Shown here: positions 43,693 through 51,236 of the stretch, one piece after another
How positions within the stretch are numbered: position 1 is the stretch's first letter
Layout of the letters: the number at the start of each line of letters is the position of its first letter
Assembly (NCBI RefSeq): GCF_024198175.1
Contig: NZ_JAJVKV010000006.1
Location: 1 to 64,000 of the forward strand
DNA from: Pyxidicoccus xibeiensis
GTDB taxonomy: Bacteria; Myxococcota; Myxococcia; Myxococcales; Myxococcaceae
Direction of reading: 5' to 3'
DNA length: 64,000 bases
Notes under the pieces: model-generated
Seen by the model: the letters and a program-made list of their open reading frames with translations, nothing else
Databases searched by the model: none
Told to the model about the DNA's origin: nothing
Translations under genes and position numbers: made by a program

Positions 43693-46557
43693 ATGGACTG
43701 TTTCGACACCCGACAGCTCTTCGCCTTCGCACGAGGTGAGCTGGGCGAGGAAGCAGCCGGGTCGGTGGAGCAGCATCTTGATTCCTGCGCCGTCTGTCGA
43801 GCGCTCCTCGCGGAGGCGGCTCGCGGCCCGGACGACGCCAGCGTCCCACACACAGAGGGAAGTCCGGTCCACCCGTGGCTCCAGCGAGGCGCCCTCCTCG
43901 GACGCTACGTGGTGCTGGAGCGTATCGGCGCAGGAGGAATGGGCGTCGTCCATGCGGCGTACGACCCGGAGCTGGACCGACGGGTCGCGCTCAAGCTCAT
44001 CCGCATCGACTCGGTCAGCCCGGCGAAGCAGGAGCAGGCCCAGGCCCGGCTGCTGCGCGAGGCCCAGGCCGCCGCCCGCGTCGTGCACCCCAACGTCATC
44101 ACGATTCACGACGTGGGCCGGTTCGGCGAGCACGTCTTCCTGGCCATGGAGCTGGTGGACGGCACCACGCTGCGTGAGCACATGCGCAGTCGGGACAGCG
44201 ACTGGCGCGGGCTGCTGGGGCTGTTCCTCCAGGCCGGACGGGGGCTGGCGGCGGCGCACGCGCAGGGGCTCGTCCACCGGGACTTCAAGCCGGACAACGT
44301 CCTGGTGGGCCGCGACGGGCGTGTCCGCATCACCGACTTCGGGCTCGCGCGCATCGTCCACGGACTGGATGAGTCCTCGGGGCCTGCCTCCGGGCAGGAC
44401 ACGGGCGCGCCGAAGCATGGACTGCTCACGCGCTCGGACCTGGTGCTGGGCACGCCCGCGTACATGTCCCCCGAGCAGAAGCGGGGGGAGCTGTCGGATG
44501 CGCGTGGCGACCAGTACAGCTACTGCGTCGCGCTCCATGAAGCGCTGTATGGGAAGCGGCCGCCGCGGCCGGGGCAGCCGCGAGGCACCAGCGAGGACGA
44601 TGCGAGGTGGCCATCGCGCGAGGCCGGAGTGCCGGCGTGGGTGCACCGGGCCCTCTTGCAGGGGCTGGCGGAGGCTCCGGAGCAGCGACATGTCTCCATG
44701 GACGCGCTGCTGCGGCGGCTCAGCGAGGCCCCGGGGGCGAAGTGGCGCCGGGCTGGCATGGCGGCAGCGGCGGGGCTGGTGCTCCTCGCCGGTGGCGCGG
44801 CCCTCCACCGGTCCACGTCGGGAGACCCGTGCGGAGGCAGTGAGCAGGCGCTCGTCGGCGTCTGGGACGCGCCCCGGAAGAGCGCCGTGCGAGCCGTGTT
44901 CGAGGCCAGTCCCCTGCCCTACGCGTCGAGCGCGTGGCGTGAGGTGGAGCGGACGCTGGATGGCTACTCGCGCGACTGGGTGGCGGCGAGCCATGAGGCG
45001 TGTGTCGCGACTCGGGTGACGGGCCACCAGCCGGAGCGGCTGCTGGACCGGCGGGTCATCTGCCTGGACCAGCGGCTCAAGGACCTGTCGGCCGTCGTGG
45101 ACACGCTGGCGGGAGCAGATGCCCAGGTCATCCAGAACGCGGCGCGCGCGGCCCATGGCCTGGAGCGCCTGGCGCCGTGCGCGGACATTCCGACGCTTGC
45201 GTCGCCGGAGCCTCCGCCCTCGGATGAAGGGACGCGCCAGCGGATGGAGGGCGTCCGGACCCGGCGCGCGGCGGTGCGGGCGAAGCTCAACGCCGGGCAG
45301 GTGATGCCCGCGCTGGAGCTGGCCACGTCGGTGGCCCGGGAGGTCCACGAGGTGGGCTACGGCCCGCTGGAGGCGGAGGTCCTGGACCTGCTCGCGGAGA
45401 CGCAGGGGCAGGCCCGCCAGTACCGCGAGGCCATCCGGACGCTGCACCGGGCCATCCAGGCCGCTGAGTCGAGCCGCCACGACTGGCAGGCCGCGGAGTC
45501 CTGGGCCGGGCTGGTTCGGCTGCTCAGCTTCGTGGGCACGGAGCTGGACCCGGACGAGGAGGCCCCGCGCCACGCGGCGGCGGCCCTGAAGCGGCTGGGT
45601 GGAGACGCCCACATCGAGGCCATGCTCTCCAGGAACCTGGTCAGCCTGCATCGCGCCCGGGGCCGTCCGGCGGAGGCGCTGGTGGAGGCGCAGCGGGCGC
45701 TGGAGCTGGCTCGCAAGCTCTACACGGCGGAGGACCCGGAGCTCGCCACGGCGCTGCTCAGCGTGGGCCAGACGCTCGGGATGCTGGGGCGCCATGAGGA
45801 GGGCCTTCCCTTCCTCCGGGAGGCGGAGACCATCTACGGCGGGACGTATGGGCCCGAGCATCCGAACCTGGCCGTGGTCCTGGACATCCTCGCGGTGCAC
45901 GAGGTGCAGGCGGGCAATCCCGCGAGCGCGCTGGAGTATGGGCGGAAGGCCCTGGCCATCTTCCGACGCGTCCATGGCGACGAGCACCTGATGACCGCGA
46001 GCACCCACCACAATCTGGGCGGCTTCCTGCTCGAGCTGGGCCGGGCGGAGGAGTCGCTTCAGGCCTTCGGGCACGCGGCGCGAATCCGGGAGAAGGAGCT
46101 GGGGCCCGGGGACGCCAAGCTCGCGGCCTCGCTGTCCGGCATGGGGCGCGCGCTCGCGAAGCAGGGGCGCTACCGGGAGGCGGCGGAGCACCACCAGCGG
46201 GCGCTGGCGATTCGCGAGAAGGCGCTGGGCCCGGAGAGCACGCAGGTGGGCCTCGACCTGCTGGGGCTGGGCAGGGACCTGGTGGAGCTGAAGGCACCGG
46301 GAAAGGCCCGCGTGTACCTGGAGCGCGCGGTCGCCATCTTCGAGCGGCAGCCGGCCGGGACGTCGGAGGCCAGCCTGGCGGATGCGCGGTTCGCGTTGGC
46401 CCGGGCGCTCGCGGATGAGGGACGCGAGCCAGAGCGGGCGAAGCGACTGGCTGACCAGGCCCATGAGTACAACCAGCGGTTCCCACGGGAGCGCGCCGTG
46501 GAGCTCGCGGAGACCGGGCGCTGGCAAGTCCCGGGCGTCGTACGGCGGCGGGACTGA
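43693..46557 (+). CDS. Ser/Thr protein kinase with N-terminal anti-sigma zinc motif and TPR tail
   Basis: A 954-residue kinase. Residues 1-45 form a zinc anti-sigma-like domain with H28-x3-C32-x2-C35. The kinase domain (about 70-340) is complete: IGAGGMGVVHAAYD loop, K101, HRD with D197, DFG with D215, and GTPAYMSPEQ. A single membrane-spanning segment (AGMAAAAGLVLLAGGAALH, about 355-375) follows. The outer part has helical tetratricopeptide-like repeats (about 590-940, for example AALLSVGQTLGMLGRHEEGL and a run of LGxAL units). It phosphorylates Ser/Thr in response to something bound outside. The ATG at 43693 starts the zinc domain. Divergent sigma factor as above. Confidence 0.88.
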   Translation: MDCFDTRQLFAFARGELGEEAAGSVEQHLDSCAVCRALLAEAARGPDDASVPHTEGSPVHPWLQRGALLGRYVVLERIGAGGMGVVHAAYDPELDRRVALKLIRIDSVSPAKQEQAQARLLREAQAAARVVHPNVITIHDVGRFGEHVFLAMELVDGTTLREHMRSRDSDWRGLLGLFLQAGRGLAAAHAQGLVHRDFKPDNVLVGRDGRVRITDFGLARIVHGLDESSGPASGQDTGAPKHGLLTRSDLVLGTPAYMSPEQKRGELSDARGDQYSYCVALHEALYGKRPPRPGQPRGTSEDDARWPSREAGVPAWVHRALLQGLAEAPEQRHVSMDALLRRLSEAPGAKWRRAGMAAAAGLVLLAGGAALHRSTSGDPCGGSEQALVGVWDAPRKSAVRAVFEASPLPYASSAWREVERTLDGYSRDWVAASHEACVATRVTGHQPERLLDRRVICLDQRLKDLSAVVDTLAGADAQVIQNAARAAHGLERLAPCADIPTLASPEPPPSDEGTRQRMEGVRTRRAAVRAKLNAGQVMPALELATSVAREVHEVGYGPLEAEVLDLLAETQGQARQYREAIRTLHRAIQAAESSRHDWQAAESWAGLVRLLSFVGTELDPDEEAPRHAAAALKRLGGDAHIEAMLSRNLVSLHRARGRPAEALVEAQRALELARKLYTAEDPELATALLSVGQTLGMLGRHEEGLPFLREAETIYGGTYGPEHPNLAVVLDILAVHEVQAGNPASALEYGRKALAIFRRVHGDEHLMTASTHHNLGGFLLELGRAEESLQAFGHAARIREKELGPGDAKLAASLSGMGRALAKQGRYREAAEHHQRALAIREKALGPESTQVGLDLLGLGRDLVELKAPGKARVYLERAVAIFERQPAGTSEASLADARFALARALADEGREPERAKRLADQAHEYNQRFPRERAVELAETGRWQVPGVVRRRD

Positions 46558-46590
46558 CACGTGAACCCGGGGGATAGCGCTGACTTCGGC

Positions 46591-46605
46591 CTACTCCGCG
46601 AGTAG
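46591..46605 (+). terminator. Small hairpin after the kinase gene
   Basis: CTACTC-CGC-GAGTAG is a perfect 6-bp dyad with a 3-nt loop, 33 bp past the kinase stop codon. Weak, no T-run. Confidence 0.3.
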
Positions 46606-46659
46606 TCTCCGCATTGACGGGCGCACCGCAGCGTCATTTCGCGAGGCACGGCATGGAAC

Positions 46660-47014
46660 CTGGCCCCCTGAATCCGGCACGCCTTCCTCCCGGCACGCCC
46701 AACTACCGCTCGCCGGAGGCGTGGAGACATGTGCTCCGGCCCCAGGACGACATGGCGGTGCCGTAAGCGCCAGGGCCCGCGGACGATGTCTTCGCACTGG
46801 GTGTCACCGCGTTTCGGCTGGTGACGGACGAATACCCGGTCTCGATAGATGCGAAGGACGAGGCCTCGCGCCGCTGGTACCTGGAGGGCATCTCGCCCCC
46901 GTCACCGATTGTGACAAGGAGGCCTGTGTTTACAGGGGCGCCTGTTACATCCCGGTCTTCCCGCCCTTTCGTCCCCCCACCTCGAGCCCTACGGGTCGCG
47001 ATGACAGTCAATAG
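46660..47014 (+). pseudogene. Remnant of a myxobacterial Ser/Thr kinase (kinase end plus C-terminal tail)
   Basis: In successive frames the sequence reads GTPNYRSPEAWRHVLRPQDD, then a TAA at about 46764, then DDVFALGVTAFRLVTDEYP. These are the activation-loop end and the following helices of a kinase type common in Myxococcus-group genomes. After a disordered stretch, another frame reads CDKEACVYRGACYIPVFPP and ends near 47014, which resembles the extracellular C-terminal tail of the same kinase type. Stops, frame changes and loss of the catalytic core show it is dead. No intact start. Confidence 0.6.
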
Positions 47015-47019
47015 ACACC

Positions 47020-47265
47020 TCATGCGGCACGCCAACCGTACCAACTGGCGTCAAAGGCTCGCAGGTACCGGACTGGGAGCGCTACTCGCACTCGGAATCG
47101 GACGGGTGTTGAGCAAACCGGCTGCGGAAGTAACCGCGGGTCTCAGAACCGGAGCCGCAGATGACACAAGCGCTCGCGGCACTGTGGCCGTCGGGGACGC
47201 CGCACTGAAGGCCTCGATGACACCTGTCCAACCACCTTCAGCGTGGTCGCCTGTATTGACGACGG
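47020..47265 (+). pseudogene. Remnant resembling the transmembrane linker of the same kinase type
   Basis: One frame reads WRQRLAGTGLGALLALGIG (a membrane segment), followed by GTVAVGDAALKA and QPPSAWS. These sequences normally lie between the kinase domain and the tail in that kinase type, so here the parts are out of order relative to the remnant just upstream: two tandem decayed copies, or one rearranged. The identification of the linker is from memory of the family and is less certain than the kinase-end match. A 151-residue open frame over this region (46821-47276) mixes both parts and is not considered a gene. Confidence 0.45.
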
Positions 47266-48063
47266 CTACCACCTGACGAAACGCGAGATGCGACGGACCC
47301 GGGTGTAGTCGGTGCCGTCGCTGGCAAGCATGAGCTCCGCGGCATTGGTCGAGCGCATATGGGGGCCGACCCTGCCATCCTCAATCCCGGGGTCGGCGTC
47401 GGCACCCAGGTTGTAGATAAAGCAGGTGCTGTAATGCTGGGTGACGTTCGCATAGTGCGTCGCGCACTGCCCTCCCGCGTACGAATCTCCGTCATAATCA
47501 GGCGCCGACCAACCCGAGGCGAACTGCCATGTGTAGATATGTGAATGGCCGCTGAGCCGTTGAGGGTTCTGGAACCGCATCGTACTGGTGTCAAAACCGT
47601 CGACACTTGCGGTGAAGACGACGACAGCCTTGCCACGCAGATCCTCGATGATGTCCATGTACTGGACGACGCTCACGAACTCCGTCTTGCGGTAGAGATA
47701 GAGGCTGCCGTCATAGAAGTTGGAGTCCAGGCTGGGACGGCCTCTGCGCCCCAGGCGCTCGGCGTAGGGGATGTTCCAGAAGTCCATCGTGTTGGTCCCA
47801 AGCACGCTGTTGTAGACCAGCGCCCAGCCCCCTCCCTGGGTCTCCATGTCGCAATAGGCGGTGATGGCCTGGGCTCCGTCGGGCTTGAGGTAGTAGACGC
47901 CCGAGAGGCGGACTCCCGTGGAATAGAGGTGCTGGCAGCTCTTCATGGCGAGGTCGGGGGTCTCTCCGTACCCCGGTTCCCCCGCCAGGACAGGGACCGG
48001 GTGAAGCACCATCGACAACGCGATTGTTGCGCCAAGGGCAGAGCACAAGGACTTCGAAGACAT
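47266..48063 (-). CDS. Secreted fibrinogen-C-like domain protein
   Basis: A 265-residue secreted protein. The signal peptide ends about VLAGEPG. The mature part begins like a fibrinogen C-terminal domain: SCQHLYSTGVRLSGVYYLKP, then AYCDMETQGGGWALV (the Cys-Asp-Met-x-Thr-x-GGGWxL hallmark), and a DYDGDSYAGGQC region where the calcium site would lie. In animals such domains are lectins or clotting proteins; in bacteria they are presumed glycan-binding. Base composition is somewhat lower in GC. The gene ends inside the kinase pseudogene zone and has a 322-bp upstream gap. Confidence 0.8.
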   Translation of the reverse strand: MSSKSLCSALGATIALSMVLHPVPVLAGEPGYGETPDLAMKSCQHLYSTGVRLSGVYYLKPDGAQAITAYCDMETQGGGWALVYNSVLGTNTMDFWNIPYAERLGRRGRPSLDSNFYDGSLYLYRKTEFVSVVQYMDIIEDLRGKAVVVFTASVDGFDTSTMRFQNPQRLSGHSHIYTWQFASGWSAPDYDGDSYAGGQCATHYANVTQHYSTCFIYNLGADADPGIEDGRVGPHMRSTNAAELMLASDGTDYTRVRRISRFVRW

Positions 48064-48348
48064 GCAGGACCTCAGGTGCGGTGGGTGAGACCTTCAGCCT
48101 AGCGAGCGCACGAAGACACGGCCAGCCGCTTCCGCGCGCGGCCCTCGCGCGCCTCCGTCTCCTTTGGGAGAGCGTCAGGACGCGAACCAGGGCACGGCCG
48201 TTGCGTATCGTGGGCTGGAGGCAGACGGCAGCCCTTCGCGTCGTGGCGGCCTGATCGCACAGCCCCAACAACGCGTGGACAGCAGCGCCATCAGGGCGGT
48301 TGCAGGGTCCGTTCAACGCGATTCGAGCGAACGCGCTTGCGCGTAATG
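48064..48348. other. Gap upstream of the ArsR/SRPBCC group
   Basis: No coding frame is supported in this stretch. It must contain the minus-strand promoter of the fibrinogen-like gene, but no clear -35/-10 pair was found. A GCG-rich segment near 48320-48345 (ACGCG repeats around TTCGAGCGAA) could form alternative short stems. Confidence 0.4.
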
Positions 48349-48380
48349 AACCAATCGGTTAATTTCCCAATCGGTTAATT
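48349..48380 (+). promoter_or_regulatory. Two-copy operator of the ArsR-type repressor
   Basis: CCAATCGGTTAATT occurs twice without change (48351-48364 and 48367-48380), 16 bp apart. The first copy sits in the dyad AACC-N4-GGTT (48349-48360). The element ends 5 bp before the regulator's ATG, where bound repressor would block transcription. The TTAACC/GGTTAA core is typical of operators of ArsR regulators paired with SRPBCC proteins. Confidence 0.65.
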
Positions 48381-48385
48381 ACCCC

Positions 48386-48775
48386 ATGCCGATCGACCCA
48401 CTCAGCGCCACCTTTGCCGCACTCGCCGACCCGACCCGGCGCGCGATCCTCGCGCGGCTCTCGAAGGGTGAAACCTCCGTCACGGAGCTCGCGCAGCCTT
48501 TCGAAATGAGCCTCCCTGCCGTGACGAAGCACCTCAAGGTGCTCGAGCGCGCGGGGCTGATTACGCGGAGCCGCGAAGCGCAGTGGCGCCCCTGCCGACT
48601 CGCGCCGAAGCCGCTGAAGGACGCGAACGCCTGGCTCGAGCACTACCGCGAATTCTGGGAGGCCAGCTTCGACCGGCTCGAGGACTACCTCGCCGACCTC
48701 CAGGGACAGAAGCGCCCGGCGCGCGCCCGCAAGGTTCCAACCCCGAAGAAGCCCAAACGAGGAGCACACACATGA
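48386..48775 (+). CDS. ArsR-family winged-helix repressor
   Basis: A 129-residue winged-helix regulator: PLSATFAALADPTRRAILARL and the recognition helix EMSLPAVTKHLKVLERAGLI, with a basic C-terminal tail. The metal-binding ELCVC-type motif of true ArsR/SmtB proteins is absent, so it belongs to the non-metal group that represses an adjacent SRPBCC gene. Its stop overlaps the ATG of that gene (ATGA), so the two are co-translated. A duplicated operator-like element lies just upstream, indicating autoregulation. GC content is lower than in the main genome. Confidence 0.9.
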   Translation: MPIDPLSATFAALADPTRRAILARLSKGETSVTELAQPFEMSLPAVTKHLKVLERAGLITRSREAQWRPCRLAPKPLKDANAWLEHYREFWEASFDRLEDYLADLQGQKRPARARKVPTPKKPKRGAHT

Positions 48776-49239
48776 ATGCAGCGCTCGACCTCAACGAACT
48801 CGCGAAGCGGCAGCTGGAACTCTCGCGGCTGATCAGCGCCCCGCGCGCGCTGGTCTTTCAGGCGTTCACCGATGCGAAGATGATCTCCAACTGGTGGGGG
48901 CCGAACGGCTTCCGCACGACGACGGTGAGCAAAGATGTGCGTCCGGGTGGCGCGTGGAAGTTCACCATGCACGGACCCGATGGCACCGACTTCCCGAACC
49001 ACATCGTCTACACGAAGGTCGTCCCCAACGAGCGGCTCGAGTGGGATCACGGTTCGAAGGAGGGCGAGGTGATGTTCAAGGCAGTCGTCACCTTCAAGGA
49101 TGAGGCGGGAAAGACGCGCGTCACGTTGCAGCACACGTTGCCCACCGTCGAAGCGCGCGAGCAGGCGGCGAAGTACGCAATCGAAGGTGGCAATCAGACG
49201 CTCGCGCGACTCGAGCAGCACCTCGCGACGCAGCAGTAG
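48772..49239 (+). CDS. SRPBCC (AHSA1-like) domain protein
   Basis: A 155-residue single SRPBCC/START-type ligand-binding domain: ISAPRALVFQAFTDAKMISNWWGP, then GGAWKFTMHGPDG and a C-terminal helix. The family binds hydrophobic small molecules; in this ArsR-paired arrangement the role is unknown, perhaps detoxification or ligand sensing. GAGGAG lies about 7 nt upstream of the ATG, inside the end of the regulator gene. Expressed from the repressor-controlled promoter. Confidence 0.9.
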   Translation: MNAALDLNELAKRQLELSRLISAPRALVFQAFTDAKMISNWWGPNGFRTTTVSKDVRPGGAWKFTMHGPDGTDFPNHIVYTKVVPNERLEWDHGSKEGEVMFKAVVTFKDEAGKTRVTLQHTLPTVEAREQAAKYAIEGGNQTLARLEQHLATQQ

Positions 49240-49377
49240 TCGCTCGTCGCTACGGCACCGTGCGCGCGAGTGCCCATGTCAGCGCGGCTTCGAGCTCAGC
49301 GAGCTCTGCATGGTTTCATCAATACGCGCCGGTCGGGACCGGTTGGCACCGGCGCATGATGCGGTAGAGGATGCGCC

Positions 49378-49938
49378 ATGTCTTTGAATGCCTACGATCT
49401 ATCTGCTGGCGTGTTCGTCCGCGGATTGACCAACTTGAAAACGCAGTTGACGAAGGCCGAAGACCATGCCGCTGCCAGTGGCAGCGGTGAAGCGGCGTTG
49501 CTGGACGCACAACTCGCTGCGGAAGGGCGCATGCGCGGCGTTGCGAGTCACGCGCCAGCTGACCTGCACATGTACACGCTCGCCGCTCAAGTCCACTGGG
49601 CCGCGGAGGGAGCCAGGTTGGCGATCGCGCAGTTGCTGGGTGCGCCACGGGTGCCGGCCGCGAACGATGCAAAGAGCTTTGCGGATCTGCACCAGCGGCT
49701 CGATGCGACGATCGCGTACCTCCGAGAGAGCGCGCCAAGCGACCTCGAAGCCGGCCTCGATCGCACGATCGTGATCGAGCACCACCGTGGCTCGATGCGC
49801 TCCAGTGGCCGCCAGTTTCTGATCGCATTCGCGATCCCCCACTTCTTCTATCACGTGACTACCGCCTACGGCATCTTGCGCAACCAAGGCGTGCGACTCA
49901 CCATGGGCGACTTTTTGGGCAACTGGGGGACGAGTTGA
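49378..49938 (+). CDS. DUF1993 family protein
   Basis: A 186-residue helical protein of the DUF1993 family (DinB/YfiT-like four-helix fold), recognised by the end FLIAFAIPHFFYHVTTAYGILRN followed by GxxLTxGDFLG. Members are small cytoplasmic proteins of unknown function, sometimes near ArsR/SRPBCC pairs, as here. Codon usage matches the two preceding genes rather than the surrounding genome, so the three probably arrived together. Confidence 0.82.
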   Translation: MSLNAYDLSAGVFVRGLTNLKTQLTKAEDHAAASGSGEAALLDAQLAAEGRMRGVASHAPADLHMYTLAAQVHWAAEGARLAIAQLLGAPRVPAANDAKSFADLHQRLDATIAYLRESAPSDLEAGLDRTIVIEHHRGSMRSSGRQFLIAFAIPHFFYHVTTAYGILRNQGVRLTMGDFLGNWGTS

Positions 49939-49971
49939 GCTGAACTACGCCACCCGCTCAGCGGGCCGTGA

Positions 49972-50036
49972 AAGCGGACATGGAGAATCGCCTTCTTCAA
50001 AGCCCTCTCACAGATGTTGTTGTCGAGTGGGCGGAA
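49972..50036 (-). pseudogene. IS66-family transposase fragment
   Basis: The minus strand reads FRPLDNNICERALKKAILHVR, the conserved catalytic-region signature of IS66-type transposases (DNNICERAxK). Nothing before or after it matches the rest of the transposase, and no inverted repeats were found, so only a scar of about 65 bp remains. Confidence 0.65.
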
Positions 50037-50071
50037 CCTGTCAACGCGAGTGAGACAGCAAGTTCGTGAGA

Positions 50072-50260
50072 TTACTGCGCAGCCTCCTGTGAGGTGGCCA
50101 GCCGTGCGGGTTGTGGCGCGAGGCGAGCCGGCGCGGCATCGGCTCCTTTGAAGCCATCTACTTCGCGGTAGGTGTTCATCAGCGGCCCGGGGCGGGAGTC
50201 ATCCCACATCCCCCGCAACCCCTTGCGTCCGGCCCGGACGCAGGCGCGTTCCAACCGGAC
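50072..50260 (-). pseudogene. Truncated coding tail of unknown protein next to the IS scar
   Basis: On the minus strand about 50 codons ending at a TAA read GLRGMWDDSRPGPLMNTYRE, then Ala/Pro-rich sequence ending ATSQEAAQ, with coding-like third positions. No credible start or upstream domain exists: the frame continues only through sequence that looks intergenic to the borosin-like methyltransferase gene. Probably the C-terminus of a gene cut off by the IS66 event. I do not recognise the family. Confidence 0.4.
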
Positions 50261-50408
50261 GCCTCCGACGGGCCCGGCCCCGTGTCCCCACGACGCACGC
50301 CGCGTCCCCCCTTGCCCTGAACCCCCGGCATGGCCTGTGCTTCTGCGCGCGGGCACCCTGGAAGGAGCCCGTGCCTGACGCGGTCTCCCCCTCCTCCCGG
50401 GGTTCTGA
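50261..50408. other. Leader region of the borosin-like operon
   Basis: No gene is supported here. It must hold the promoter of the following operon, but no convincing -35/-10 pair was found. The methyltransferase ATG is preceded by an in-frame TGA and only a weak CGGGG, so translation initiation may be inefficient. Confidence 0.35.
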
Positions 50409-51236
50409 ATGGCAACGCAGCAGGGCTCCCTGGTCATCGCAGGCACCGGCATCCAATGGGCCGGGCAGACGACGCATGCGGCCCGCACGGCCATCGAGGA
50501 GGCCGACCGCGTGCTCTTCGCCGTGGTCGACCCGTGGACCGTCCAGTGGCTGCGCGGCCTGAAGCCCTCCGCCGAGTCCCTGCCCTACTCCACCGGCAAC
50601 ACCCCACGCCGCCTCATCTACGCGGAGATGGTGCGACGCATCCTCGCCCCCGTGCGCGAGGGCTTCCGCGTCTGCGCCGTCTTCTACGGCCACCCCGGCG
50701 TGCTCCACACCGCCGCACACGAGGCCCTCCGCCAGGCCCGCGCCGAGGGCTTCCCCGCGCAGATGCTCCCCGGCATCTCCTTCCTCGACTGCCTCTATGC
50801 CGACCTCGGCGTGGACCCGGGCCGCGACGGCTTCCAGGTCCACGAGGCCACCGACTTCCTCATCCGCGGCCGCGCCTACGACGCCCACTCGCCGCTGGTG
50901 CTCTCGCAGATTGCCGCCATCGGCAACACCGGCTTCTTCGATGCCACCGCCACCCTCCGCATCCAGCACGGCCTGCGCGTGCTGAGCGAGGTGCTGCGCC
51001 GCCGCTACCCCGCCTCCCACGAGGCCATCATCTACGAGGCCGCCGTGCTGCCCATCCAGCCGCCGCGCATGACGCGGGTGACGCTGGAGGAGCTGCCGGC
51101 CGCCGCCGTCACCGATGTCTCCACGCTGTACGTGCCACCGCTCGGCCCCGCGCCCGTGGATGAGCACATGCTCGCGCTGCTGGGCATGGCCTCCGGGGAT
51201 GGGCCCAACCGCAGCACCCAGAAAGGGACTGAATGA
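50409..51236 (+). CDS. Borosin-type alpha-N-methyltransferase (TP-methylase fold)
   Basis: A 275-residue SAM-dependent methyltransferase of the tetrapyrrole-methylase fold. It starts VIAGTGIQWAGQ and carries RRLIYAEMVRRIL (R67 and Y71 in the register of the catalytic Arg72/Tyr76 of fungal OphMA, from memory), VFYGHPG at 91-97, PGISFLDCLYADLG at 121-134, EATDFLIR at 146-153 and SQIAAIG at 166-172. These motifs are shared with borosin peptide backbone N-methyltransferases rather than with cobalamin or siroheme enzymes. No precursor is fused to the C-terminus, so it would be the split type, acting on a separate peptide; a candidate is encoded at 52844. The gene overlaps the next by 4 bp (ATGA). 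Other TP-methylase roles cannot be excluded by sequence reading alone. Confidence 0.8.
   Translation: MATQQGSLVIAGTGIQWAGQTTHAARTAIEEADRVLFAVVDPWTVQWLRGLKPSAESLPYSTGNTPRRLIYAEMVRRILAPVREGFRVCAVFYGHPGVLHTAAHEALRQARAEGFPAQMLPGISFLDCLYADLGVDPGRDGFQVHEATDFLIRGRAYDAHSPLVLSQIAAIGNTGFFDATATLRIQHGLRVLSEVLRRRYPASHEAIIYEAAVLPIQPPRMTRVTLEELPAAAVTDVSTLYVPPLGPAPVDEHMLALLGMASGDGPNRSTQKGTE

Noticed and set aside
46821..47276. 151-codon open frame as a real gene
   Set aside because: It joins pieces of a kinase pseudogene and has no ribosome-binding site; treated as decayed sequence.
50072..50494. 140-codon minus-strand frame as an intact gene
   Set aside because: Its first 90 codons run antisense into the borosin-like leader and methyltransferase gene; only the last 50 codons look coding, so it is listed as a remnant.
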